NCBI RefSeq assembly: GCF_900169785.1
Contig: NZ_FWER01000017.1
Location: 152,936 to 216,935, forward strand
Reading direction: 5' to 3'
DNA: 64,000 nucleotides
Source of the DNA: Rhizobium sullae
GTDB lineage: Bacteria > Pseudomonadota > Alphaproteobacteria > Rhizobiales > Rhizobiaceae
The position numbers and the translations under genes are program-made. Positions within the stretch are counted from its first letter, which is position 1. Each line of letters starts with the position of its first letter. Below are positions 1 through 6,965 of this stretch, in pieces. The notes under the pieces were generated by a model. That model did not search any database. It saw nothing but the letters and a program-made list of their open reading frames with translations, and was not told where the DNA came from.

Positions 1-75
1 CATATTCCCGTATCGGCATATAGCCCACTTTGAAGGATCGTGGCATCGTCGGCTCGACACGAATCGAGGTTCTGC

Positions 76-432
76 ATGACAATCGGAAGCCGCCGGGCGG
101 CTGTCACAAAGGCACTTGGACGCGCGCGCAGGCTGGGCATCGAAATCGACCCTGATCCCGCCTTTCATACGTTGATCGAATGCTGGGTCAAAGGCGAATT
201 AACAATGCCGCAGATTCGCGAGCGGTATCTCGCGCTGCTGAAGGAGCGAGAACAGTCCCGGCGCGAGTGGAAAGGACGATCTCGACTTTCCGTTGCTACT
301 GAACCCGAAGACGCCGCAGAGTCCTCACTGATGGGAGGAACCGAGGCTATAGGCATGCAAGAAGGTGATCGGCAGAGGGAGGAAATAAGTCACCCGCGTT
401 TGCCAAAACGACGCCGGCCGCGGAAGCCGTGA
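76..432 (+). CDS. small basic protein, VbhA-like antitoxin fold (hypothetical)
   Basis: This is a 118-residue protein. The ATG at 76 was chosen because GAGG lies 7 bases upstream; an in-frame ATG at 40 has no such site. Residues 5-58 read like the VbhA/Fic-antitoxin family: an N-terminal helix with paired arginines, a GIEIDPDP turn, and a GEL-TMPQIRERYLALLKER helix. In true VbhA proteins the first helix carries an inhibitory S/TxxxEG motif. Here the aligned stretch is RARRLG, so the serine and glutamate are absent. No Fic toxin follows. The C-terminal 60 residues are low-complexity and basic (ends RRRPRKP). The family assignment is from memory of sequence patterns and is tentative; it may be an orphan relic or a DNA-binding protein. 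Confidence 0.45.
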   Translation: MTIGSRRAAVTKALGRARRLGIEIDPDPAFHTLIECWVKGELTMPQIRERYLALLKEREQSRREWKGRSRLSVATEPEDAAESSLMGGTEAIGMQEGDRQREEISHPRLPKRRRPRKP

Positions 433-824
433 ATGATGGTTTCGATGCATTTCCGCTGAAGACCGGCGACGTCCCCGTACCGGCCGCCTTCACGTCAGAT
501 TTCTCAGTCCCGGTCGACCTCGCGCGGATGACATCGTCGATATTGCACGGTGGCTGTGACGGCCAGGCCAGTGAGAGGAGGGTTGCGCCTCATGGTGCGA
601 TCACAATCGGCACTCCAGCGATCGGGCAGGACACCACTCCAAGAGTCAGGATGGGATCGACCATCCGGTAGTTGTGGTTTGGGCCGTCTGTGTCCCACCG
701 CGTTCCAGGTCTGTAGTCCCACGAAAGGTCCGCCACTGCGCGATGTGGCGGGCAGTTCGTTACACGAAATCTGCGACGTGTCGCAGCTTGCGGCACCGGG
801 CAGATCTCGCCGCTCGAAAGAACA
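433..824. other. intergenic, no recognisable gene
   Basis: There are only short overlapping reading frames, without ribosome-binding sites or recognisable protein patterns. It lies between the end of the VbhA-like gene and the convergent SyrB-like gene. Confidence 0.5.
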
Positions 825-1496
825 TCAACGCGCTGCGTTGATGTTTGCCGACATGGCTCTTTTGAAGCGGTCTGCTTGCGCGACATCAAACCGCTCGAGC
901 ATCTTCTTGAGCTGCACGTTCTGTGCATGGAGCTGTTCGGCCAACAGGCTATTGAGCCGCTTATTTTCTGCATCAAGGGCAGCTAGTTCGTCGAAGGAAA
1001 CCCAATCTCGGGCAGTCACGGATTCCGCGCTTCGGGGCTCGTCCCTGCCCATCGCAATGTGCGCGATCGGGGCTGCGCTACGCTTGGCGCGCTTTCGATG
1101 GGTGCCTTTTGATGTTTTCCGAAGCTGCGGCGCAGGCTCGCTCTCCTGCACGGGCGCAACAACTTCTGCCGTTAGAACATCTGTCTCATGCTGCTTCGGC
1201 ACCTCAACCTCAGCAACCTTTGGGCCGTTGCCCGTTGGTACCGCTGCTTCTGCAGTGCTGGCCCCGCCCACGTGTCCGCTAGCAGAACCCGAATTCATCG
1301 GGCCAGGCGGCATTGTGTCGCCGTCGTCCGGCGTACCAGGTGCTGCATTTGAATTGAACGGATGCGGCGCCGTATCTTCCGCTTCGCGAACGAAAGCCTT
1401 GAGGTCAGTGTCACCCCAAATTGAGCTTGTCCGCACCTTCGTCGATCGTCGACCCGACTTGAATTCAACAACGAAATTCCGTTGTGGCATTTTCAT
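825..1496 (-). CDS. SyrB-related protein with C-terminal coiled coil
   Basis: This is a 223-residue protein. The ATG at 1496 follows AAGG about 9 bases upstream; an in-frame ATG two codons on (1490) is also possible. The N-terminus (about residues 1-40) has a compact basic pattern, NFVVEFKSGRR. A low-complexity Pro/Glu/Ala linker runs over about 45-125. A basic patch (HRKRAKR) follows. The last 55 residues form a leucine/asparagine heptad segment (LDAENKRLNSLLAEQL) that matches the tail of the SyrB protein encoded 300 bp away (LEEENQKLRKRLAEKL). The pair therefore looks like relatives that share a dimerising tail and differ in their N-terminal domain. The N-terminal pattern resembles proteins seen repeatedly in Sinorhizobium and Rhizobium, but its function is unknown to me. 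A regulatory role is inferred only from the SyrB resemblance. Confidence 0.6.
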   Translation of the reverse strand: MKMPQRNFVVEFKSGRRSTKVRTSSIWGDTDLKAFVREAEDTAPHPFNSNAAPGTPDDGDTMPPGPMNSGSASGHVGGASTAEAAVPTGNGPKVAEVEVPKQHETDVLTAEVVAPVQESEPAPQLRKTSKGTHRKRAKRSAAPIAHIAMGRDEPRSAESVTARDWVSFDELAALDAENKRLNSLLAEQLHAQNVQLKKMLERFDVAQADRFKRAMSANINAAR

Positions 1497-1791
1497 ATGA
1501 TTTCAACCTTGAGCGATGCGTGGCAGAGCCAGCGCCGATCAGCGCCACGCGTTCCTGCCAGCGGATCCATATATCGCCTTACCGCGCGCTTCAACTGTCA
1601 CCGCGCAAGACAGTGACGAATACTTCGCGCTGACACCCGGTGTAAACGACCTTTGAGGCGCTACCGCAGGGAATGTCGCCTTCGCGATTGCTCGCCTCGA
1701 CGGCGGGATTGGAGGCGAGCCCGACCTTTGAAGTCGCGCAAGACCGGGCGGTCAATCGATAGAATGACCGCCTGCAAGGCCTCGTCCTTGA
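1497..1791. other. intergenic between the two SyrB-like genes
   Basis: No gene is supported. It presumably holds the 3' end of syrB and the promoter of the leftward SyrB-related gene; no clear promoter could be picked by eye. Confidence 0.4.
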
Positions 1792-2259
1792 TCAATCCAG
1801 CCCGAGCCTCTTGCGCAGTTGCGTATTTTCCGCACGCAACTTTTCCGCCAGGCGCTTGCGAAGTTTCTGGTTCTCCTCTTCGAGCTGGACCAGATCGCCC
1901 AGTTCATCGCTGGTCGGAACCGGCTTCTTGTTCCTTTGAACAACCGGCGTCGCGGTCCGCTTCCAATTATAGTAGGTCTGCTCCGATATGCCGGCCTTCT
2001 TGATCGCGTCCTTGAGGGTGCTTTTGCCTTCGGTGATTTCCGTTCCGATCAGCTTGAGCTTACCGGTTTTTTCCTGCTCGCTATACGTCCTGGGCTTAGC
2101 CACGGGCGACTTTACAGCCGCTGGCTTTGATGTAGCGCGCGCCGGTTCGGCAGCCGTCTTTTGCGGCCGTGGCGGCCTCTGCTTCTTGACAGCAGGTGTT
2201 TTTGCCTCGGCGTCCGTCGCCGCAACTGCATTCGGTCCTATGTTGTTCTCGTCAGCCAT
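1792..2259 (-). CDS. syrB: SyrB-family transcriptional regulator
   Basis: This is a 155-residue protein that closely matches my memory of Sinorhizobium SyrB. It begins MADENN, has a lysine/proline/alanine-rich linker (residues about 25-65), then YSEQEKTGKLKLI, a short helix-turn-helix-like segment (about residues 85-105, ending GISEQTYYNWK as in transposase/MerR-like HTHs), and a terminal coiled coil LVQLEEENQKLRKRLAEKL. The ATG at 2259 is preceded by AGAGAGG at a good distance, which rules out the longer in-frame start at 2280. In S. meliloti SyrB is described as a negative regulator of syrM, and so of symbiotic and exopolysaccharide genes. syrM is not in this window, so the target here is unknown. 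The HTH plus heptad tail suggests a DNA-binding dimer. Confidence 0.8.
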   Translation of the reverse strand: MADENNIGPNAVAATDAEAKTPAVKKQRPPRPQKTAAEPARATSKPAAVKSPVAKPRTYSEQEKTGKLKLIGTEITEGKSTLKDAIKKAGISEQTYYNWKRTATPVVQRNKKPVPTSDELGDLVQLEEENQKLRKRLAEKLRAENTQLRKRLGLD

Positions 2260-2441
2260 CAGTATTTCCTCTCTAGCCATTACCTGTTTTCCGCCGAGTG
2301 AGCTCCAGAGTCAACACCGCCGCAAGCCTCCTGCTTTTGCGGGCAGTCGAAACCAATTGGGTCGGCCCGGAATGGCACGCGGGAGTCGACCTGACGCGCT
2401 CTAAAGATCGCTGAAGGAGTATGCTTTTCGTCCCGCTTTTC

Positions 2442-2618
2442 TCACTCGATCTCGTAAATCGCCGCGTTGTTGTCCTCCACCTCGCGCAGCCCCTCATATG
2501 ACGAATGCCGCAACTTCACGAGCGGTATCCGATCTCGGCAATCAGCGTGGGTGCCTGCATCACTGAGACAACCACCGGCGGGCCCGAACCGTGGCCGCTT
2601 TCCAGTGATGGATTTCAT
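2442..2618 (-). CDS. 58-residue hypothetical protein downstream of MFS gene
   Basis: This small frame starts with ATG at 2618, preceded by AAGGA at 9 bases. It begins 35 bp after the stop of the MFS transporter on the same strand, which fits a co-transcribed small gene. The protein starts MKSITGKRPRFG, contains three cysteines and ends in an acidic stretch (VEDNNAAIYEIE). No family is recognised. It could be a chance frame; the well-placed ribosome-binding site is the main support. Confidence 0.35.
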   Translation of the reverse strand: MKSITGKRPRFGPAGGCLSDAGTHADCRDRIPLVKLRHSSYEGLREVEDNNAAIYEIE

Positions 2619-2653
2619 GGGCGTCGTCCTTCGAGTAGGCGGATTGCCTCTTT

Positions 2654-4123
2654 TCAATGCGATACGCCGTGGCCGCCTATCGGCTTCTTGATGAAGAAAG
2701 CCGTCGCGATAGCTGCAATGGAAATGGCCGCCCCACAGAAGAACGCCGCGCGGATCCCACCCGTCGTCGCCGCTACAGCATCGGCGCCGGCAAGTGTGAG
2801 GCTCGAACCTTCCATCGTCATGATCGCAACGAAGAGCGCGGTGCCGGCCGCGCCGGCGACCTGCTGGGTGGTGCCGATCATGGCACTTCCATGCGAATAG
2901 AGATTGGGCGGCAGTGCTCCGAGGCTCGCAGTGAAGAGAGGGGTGAACATCAGCGCAAGGCCAATGCTGAGGACGATATGGGCGATCAGCAGCATCCAGA
3001 CGGGCGTGTCCTGCTGAACGAAGGTCAGACCCCACATCGAGACGCTGAACAGAATGGCGCCCGGAACGACGAGCGGCATCGGACCATGCCGGTCGAACAG
3101 GCTGCCGACCGTCGGGGCGCAAAGTCCCATGATCAACCCACCCGGGAGCAACAGCAACCCGGTCTGAAGTGTCGTCAGCCCCAGCACGTTCTGAAGATAG
3201 ATCGGCAGCAGGATGAACACGCCGAACATCGACATCATCAGGATCGCCATCATCACGACCGGAATGGTGAAGGCCTTGATCGTCAAGGTGCGCATGTCCA
3301 GCAATGCCCTGTCCTGGCGCTGAAGCCGCAACTGCCGCAGGACGAAGATTGCAATGACCGCCGCACCTACGCCGAGCGGAATCCAGGGCGAGACGGCTGG
3401 CGTCTCAAGCGCGGCCTCGCCCAGTCCGCTCAGGCCATAGACGAAGCTGCCGAAACCGATTGCGGAGATGGGGACAGAGAGGATATCGATCGGCGCCTTC
3501 GTCGGCTCGGTGACGTTCTTGATTTTCCATGCACCGAGCGCCAGAGCTATGAGCGCGATCGGCAGGACGAGCAGGAACATCCAGCGCCAATGAAGCGCTG
3601 CCAGGATAAGCCCGGAAATCGTCGGGCCGATGGCGGGCGCCACGGAGATGACGATGGAGATATTGCCTATCGTCTTGCCGCGCGAGTGCGGCGGCACCAG
3701 ATGCATGATCGTGGTCATCAACAGCGGCATCATGATCGCCGTGCCGGATGCCTGTACGATCCGTCCGATCACCAGCATGCTAAAGCCCGGCGAGAGTGCG
3801 GAAATCAGCGTGCCGGCGCTGAATAGCGACATCGCCAGAATGAATACGGGCCGCGTATTCAGGCGCTGCAATAGATAGCCAGTCACCGGAATAACGACGG
3901 CCATGGTCAGCATGAACGCCGCCGTCAGCCATTGCGCCAGGCTTGCAGAAATCTTGAGATCCGCCATCAAGTGCGGCAGTGCGACACCCATGATGGTTTC
4001 GTTGAGGATGACGACAAAGGCCGAAACCAGCAGAAGACCGATGACGAGCTTGTTACGAGCGCTCTGGTCTCCTGTGACGGGGACATCTTCAACGCCGGAT
4101 ATTGCTTGGGAATCGAGGGTCAT
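2654..4123 (-). CDS. MFS drug exporter, DHA2 (EmrB/QacA) family
   Basis: This 489-residue integral membrane protein has about 14 predicted transmembrane helices. The first spans about residues 27-47, with the DHA2-type sequence ILNETIMGVALPHL right after it. Family hallmarks visible are the LxxALPxI-like motif, AQWLTAAFMLTMAVVIPVTGYL (motif A region), and GRIVQASGTAIMMPLL in helix 4-5 (the G-R-x-x-Q-x-x-G pattern of proton antiporters). The start at 4123 (MTLDSQ) has AAGG 9 bases upstream; a longer in-frame start at 4168 is less likely. The family exports hydrophobic drugs, bile salts or siderophores using the proton gradient. No HlyD/EmrA-type periplasmic partner is adjacent, so it probably acts alone across the inner membrane. 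The substrate is unknown. Confidence 0.9.
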   Translation of the reverse strand: MTLDSQAISGVEDVPVTGDQSARNKLVIGLLLVSAFVVILNETIMGVALPHLMADLKISASLAQWLTAAFMLTMAVVIPVTGYLLQRLNTRPVFILAMSLFSAGTLISALSPGFSMLVIGRIVQASGTAIMMPLLMTTIMHLVPPHSRGKTIGNISIVISVAPAIGPTISGLILAALHWRWMFLLVLPIALIALALGAWKIKNVTEPTKAPIDILSVPISAIGFGSFVYGLSGLGEAALETPAVSPWIPLGVGAAVIAIFVLRQLRLQRQDRALLDMRTLTIKAFTIPVVMMAILMMSMFGVFILLPIYLQNVLGLTTLQTGLLLLPGGLIMGLCAPTVGSLFDRHGPMPLVVPGAILFSVSMWGLTFVQQDTPVWMLLIAHIVLSIGLALMFTPLFTASLGALPPNLYSHGSAMIGTTQQVAGAAGTALFVAIMTMEGSSLTLAGADAVAATTGGIRAAFFCGAAISIAAIATAFFIKKPIGGHGVSH

Positions 4124-4572
4124 AGCGGTGCCTTGAATGGATGCGGACTTTATCGCTATCGAATGCAAAAGCGAGCACCATCATGACGTATCGTCAAGCA
4201 AAGATCCGACAATGAGGTTTAAATTTTCTCAGCGCAGGTTCGATCGCTGATATGGTGAATCGCGTGCTGACGACAATACTGGTTTCAACGATCGGTTCCG
4301 AAATCACATGAGCCATTGGAGCGGGCTCGCCTCGTTCTCCTGGTTGAAAGCCGATCGCTTCTCGCTGTGACTTAAACGCCGTTTGCAACGCAGATTTCGC
4401 GGCAGATCAGAATGTCGTCCGCGATTAGGGATGCCTTACGGCCCAATAAAAAACACCTCCGAGTGATAAGCCCAAGCCCACTCTCAGTCGGTGCTCCTTG
4501 GACAGCGCTGTACGGAATCGAGGGCCGTTCGATCTCGGATGTGCCAGAGCTGACTGAAATGGAGGAATGTCC
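4124..4572. other. divergent intergenic region, MFS / VOC genes
   Basis: This 450-bp region lies between two divergent genes, and both promoters must lie here. I see no regulator gene and no convincing operator palindrome. The short frames within it lack ribosome-binding sites. Confidence 0.4.
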
Positions 4573-4998
4573 ATGAAGCCGCATATTTCTGTCTTGACGC
4601 TGGGTGTCGCCAATCTTGAGCGGTCGCTCGCCTTTTACCGTGACGGCCTTAAACTGCCTACTCAAGGGATCGTGGGCCGTGAGTTCGAGCATGGAGCCGT
4701 TGGGTTCTTTGACCTGTCGAGCGGCGTCAAACTTGCGATTTGGGCTCAGGACGACCTGGCCCACGACAGCGGTCTGGCGAAAGCACCCGCAAGCAGCACC
4801 TCATTTTCGATTGGCCACAACGTCTTGCATCGACGTGAGGTGGACGAGGTCATGGAACAGGCCCGGCATGCGGGGGCAGACATCGTAAAGGTCGCCGAGG
4901 AGACCTTTTACGGTGGATACGCTGGATACTTTACCGATCCGGACGGCCACCTATGGGAAGTGGTGTGGAATCCGGCCAATCTGCCACCGGAGGATTGA
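4573..4998 (+). CDS. VOC-superfamily (glyoxalase/bleomycin-resistance fold) protein
   Basis: This is a 141-residue single-module VOC protein. The N-terminal half has ISVLTLGVANLERSLAFYRDGLGL-like features (beta-alpha-beta start, FYRDGLKL). The C-terminal half ends with the diagnostic YAGYFTDPDGHLWEVVWNP, whose final glutamate is a usual metal ligand; His6 near the start is the matching first-ligand candidate. The ATG at 4573 is chosen over 4567 because GGAGG at 4561-4565 is 7 bases from the former and only 1 from the latter. The family includes lactoylglutathione lyases, dioxygenases and antibiotic-binding proteins. The subfamily resembles uncharacterised glyoxalase-like proteins of rhizobia. 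It stands alone, and the substrate cannot be told from the sequence. Confidence 0.88.
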   Translation: MKPHISVLTLGVANLERSLAFYRDGLKLPTQGIVGREFEHGAVGFFDLSSGVKLAIWAQDDLAHDSGLAKAPASSTSFSIGHNVLHRREVDEVMEQARHAGADIVKVAEETFYGGYAGYFTDPDGHLWEVVWNPANLPPED

Positions 4999-5084
4999 AT
5001 CGACGTGATTTCCGGGCCTCGACGTCGATCTCTCCAATGCGAAAACCAAGGAGCTTAGTTTGAAGGCTGAGGTCAAGCCGGTGA

Positions 5085-5288
5085 TCACTTGCTCTTGGCG
5101 GTCGATTTTTTGAATTCCGGAGCGGGAAGCTTGGCCTCCGCCAGCATTTCTTCCTGCGTCGCTGAAGCACCGAGCTTGAGAAAGAGCCGCTCGGCTTCCG
5201 TATCACTCAATCGGTATTTTTTGGCGAATTCGTAAACGGCGGCTCGCGGTCCGTCCAAACGTGGCTGTGTGGCTTCGAATTTTATCAT
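5085..5288 (-). CDS. 67-residue hypothetical protein
   Basis: The start at 5288 (MIKFEATQPRL) has AGGAG 9 bases upstream. A longer in-frame start at 5342 overlaps the stop of the preceding DUF1488 gene as ATGA and would add an unlikely hydrophobic leader. The protein has a helix-rich middle (YEFAKKYRLSDTEAERLFLKLG) that looks like a small HTH/SAM-like helical bundle common in short rhizobial proteins, and a lysine-rich tail. It is the last gene of a compact leftward chain that starts with the GT14 gene. Function unknown. Confidence 0.6.
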   Translation of the reverse strand: MIKFEATQPRLDGPRAAVYEFAKKYRLSDTEAERLFLKLGASATQEEMLAEAKLPAPEFKKSTAKSK

Positions 5289-5338
5289 CGGGAATTCTCC
5301 TAAGGTTCTCAAAAAAGGTATGTGTGCGAAGAGCGGCG

Positions 5339-5602
5339 TCACTTCAGATCGGCTGCAGTCAGCGTGTAGGCCGATCGGCGATTGCGCTTGTAGACTTTGA
5401 TCGCCGCGTCCTGGATAGCCGAACGCAACCTGTCGAAGGCATTGAGATAATCCGCTTCGACGAAGCTCTGATCGGCTTGCTTCATGAGCGCGGCAGCCTC
5501 TATGAGAAAGCGCACTTCAAACATGCCATCATAGCCTTGAAAGCGGACTGACCGCTTCCCTTCGTCGAAACTGCGGCTGCTGTTTGGGAATTGAAGTGTC
5601 AT
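5339..5602 (-). CDS. DUF1488 family protein
   Basis: This is an 87-residue protein. It has the DUF1488 pattern: MTLQFPNSSRSFDEGKRSVRF at the start, GYDGMFEVRFLIEAAAL in the middle, then an AFDRLRSAIQDAAIKVYKR helix. The family is common in Rhizobiales and has no established function. GAGG precedes the ATG by 5 bases. Its ATG lies one base after the stop of the upstream 72-residue frame, and its own stop overlaps the next possible start, so it belongs to a tightly packed transcript. Confidence 0.78.
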   Translation of the reverse strand: MTLQFPNSSRSFDEGKRSVRFQGYDGMFEVRFLIEAAALMKQADQSFVEADYLNAFDRLRSAIQDAAIKVYKRNRRSAYTLTAADLK

Positions 5603-5603
5603 G

Positions 5604-5822
5604 TCAGCCTCTTTCGGGCGTGAGTAAGCCGGGATTGTGGGTGCCGTCCGGCGTCAACCCCTTGGCCAGATCGGGAAAGACCGGCTCTAAAGCCTCCTGC
5701 CAGCCGATATCCCTATCGCGATAATGGCCGGAATTGCGACGTTTGTTCAATACAACCATCTGACCCTCATCTGGCGCTGTGGTTCCTTCCATGGCGGTCA
5801 GGAAGGCAAGTCTAAGCTGCAT
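5604..5822 (-). CDS. 72-residue hypothetical protein overlapping GT14 gene
   Basis: The frame begins at 5822 inside the 3' end of the glycosyltransferase gene (an 11-base overlap) and ends one base before the DUF1488 start. The ribosome-binding site is weak, so translational coupling would be needed. Sequence features are a short hydrophobic start (MQLRLAFLTAMEG), then a polar region with NKRRNSGHYRDRD and a proline-rich end. The family is not recognised. Support comes mostly from the gap-free packing with both neighbours. An alternative start is the Met at about 5792. Confidence 0.4.
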   Translation of the reverse strand: MQLRLAFLTAMEGTTAPDEGQMVVLNKRRNSGHYRDRDIGWQEALEPVFPDLAKGLTPDGTHNPGLLTPERG

Positions 5823-6690
5823 TCGCCGGCATGAGCTGCACCCGGTCAACATTTGCAACAGCCTGGGCGGCGAGATGTCGTTCCAAGACCCCGAGAATCT
5901 CGCTATCAACCGTCTGATCGAATTTCCGGGCAAAGAGATTGGGGCTTGATATCAGTTCAGGGGCGTCTTGGCGCTGATAGGTTCTGGGACGCAGCTTTAT
6001 GGTGCCATCGGGAATCCAGTCGATCGTCCGCAGGTCATCGTTGACGATTTCGCTTTGCATCGCAGAATTCATCATCACCGTTTGGAAGAATCCTTCGTCT
6101 GCAATCAGGGTGTTTTCATAGAACGCCTTGTAACGAGCCACACTCGGGTCGTGGCAGACGAAGTCGCAGAAAGCCCTTGTCACGATCATCCACTGATTGC
6201 CGATATAGGGTACGGCGTCGGTAAGGAAGGGCCTTGAATGTGCAGTGCGCTGAATGGTCTCCTCCAACTCGACCACGTATTCGCTGACGCGGTGCATTGT
6301 GTCGGGGCGCTCCCGATCCTGGTCCCGAACCTTGATGAATTCGCAATTGAGGTTGGCATTCAGGAATGCGGTGATCTGCTTTTGGGGTTTCAGCGGAAAG
6401 TCCTGGCCACTCAGGTTGATGAAATGGCTCCATTCGCCCATTTGCAGCAGGCGCTCCATGCCGCGTAGTTCGGCATCGACCAGACTGTAGCCGCCCCAAA
6501 GAGCCTTCTCGCTTTTGATCATGTCAGCGTTGGCATAGGGCAATAGAAACCTCCGGATTTCGGCTTCAAGATCGGCACCCGAGTTCTTGTCGACATGCAC
6601 GACGTAGTGATTTTCGCTATTGTGGATCGCCCTGAACAGACGCTTGAATTGATCGGGATAACGATGAACCAGGATTAGATAACCGATCAT
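5812..6690 (-). CDS. GT14 beta-1,6-N-acetylglucosaminyltransferase-like protein
   Basis: This 292-residue protein is of the Core-2/I-branching enzyme family (GT14). It starts MIGYLILVHRYPDQFKRLF with the typical NYVVHVDKNSGAD strand soon after (here HYVVHVDKNSG). Next come WGGYSLVDAELRGMERLL and FINLSGQDFPLKPQ, the family signature SGQDFPL. Then come YIGNQWMIVTRAFCDFV and ADEGFFQTVMMNS, the conserved acidic DE-FF motif. In bacteria these enzymes are usually cytosolic and modify surface glycans or glycolipids. The start at 6690 is at the family-typical residue, but its ribosome-binding site is weak; 6726 and 6858 are in-frame alternatives. It heads the chain of small genes to its left. The acceptor is unknown. 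Confidence 0.85.
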   Translation of the reverse strand: MIGYLILVHRYPDQFKRLFRAIHNSENHYVVHVDKNSGADLEAEIRRFLLPYANADMIKSEKALWGGYSLVDAELRGMERLLQMGEWSHFINLSGQDFPLKPQKQITAFLNANLNCEFIKVRDQDRERPDTMHRVSEYVVELEETIQRTAHSRPFLTDAVPYIGNQWMIVTRAFCDFVCHDPSVARYKAFYENTLIADEGFFQTVMMNSAMQSEIVNDDLRTIDWIPDGTIKLRPRTYQRQDAPELISSPNLFARKFDQTVDSEILGVLERHLAAQAVANVDRVQLMPANAA

Positions 6691-6896
6691 ATGTTGGCCC
6701 CGCAGGATACGGATGATCGGAGGCATTGGGCGGGATGGGTAGTCATCGCGTTGATCCTTTGAGAAGCGTGTCGAGCGGCGAACAGCGAGGCTGATCGGCC
6801 GATTTCTTCTTTGTTCGGGGAATATTGAGACAAGCACGGAACTGGCGGAGCCAGGCACCTCCAGACACAGAGTAAAGTCGCGCTTTTTATTGGTGA

Positions 6897-6930
6897 GACC
6901 AAGGGCCTCTATCGATCGGGGCCCTTGGTC
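6897..6930 (-). terminator. perfect 11-bp stem-loop after groEL
   Basis: GACCAAGGGCC at 6897-6907 is perfectly complementary to GGCCCTTGGTC at 6920-6930, with a 12-base loop. It lies 35 bp past the groEL stop. No U-run follows on the groEL transcript (the next bases are UCACCAAUAAAAAG), so it may act as a 3' stability hairpin or a Rho-assisted end, not a classic intrinsic terminator. Confidence 0.5.
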
Positions 6931-6965
6931 GCAGCGTAGTTTTGGAGGTTTCGCAAGGGCCCTCG

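Noticed and set aside
550..1500. Long 316-residue open frame on the plus strand
   Set aside because: Antisense to the SyrB-like gene; Ser/Arg/Cys-rich shadow with no family pattern.
2657..3826. 389-residue open frame on the plus strand
   Set aside because: Antisense to the MFS exporter; composed of Arg/Asp/His repeats typical of a shadow frame.
6897..6930. Classic Rho-independent terminator for groEL
   Set aside because: The stem is perfect but no U-run follows, so only a stem-loop is claimed.
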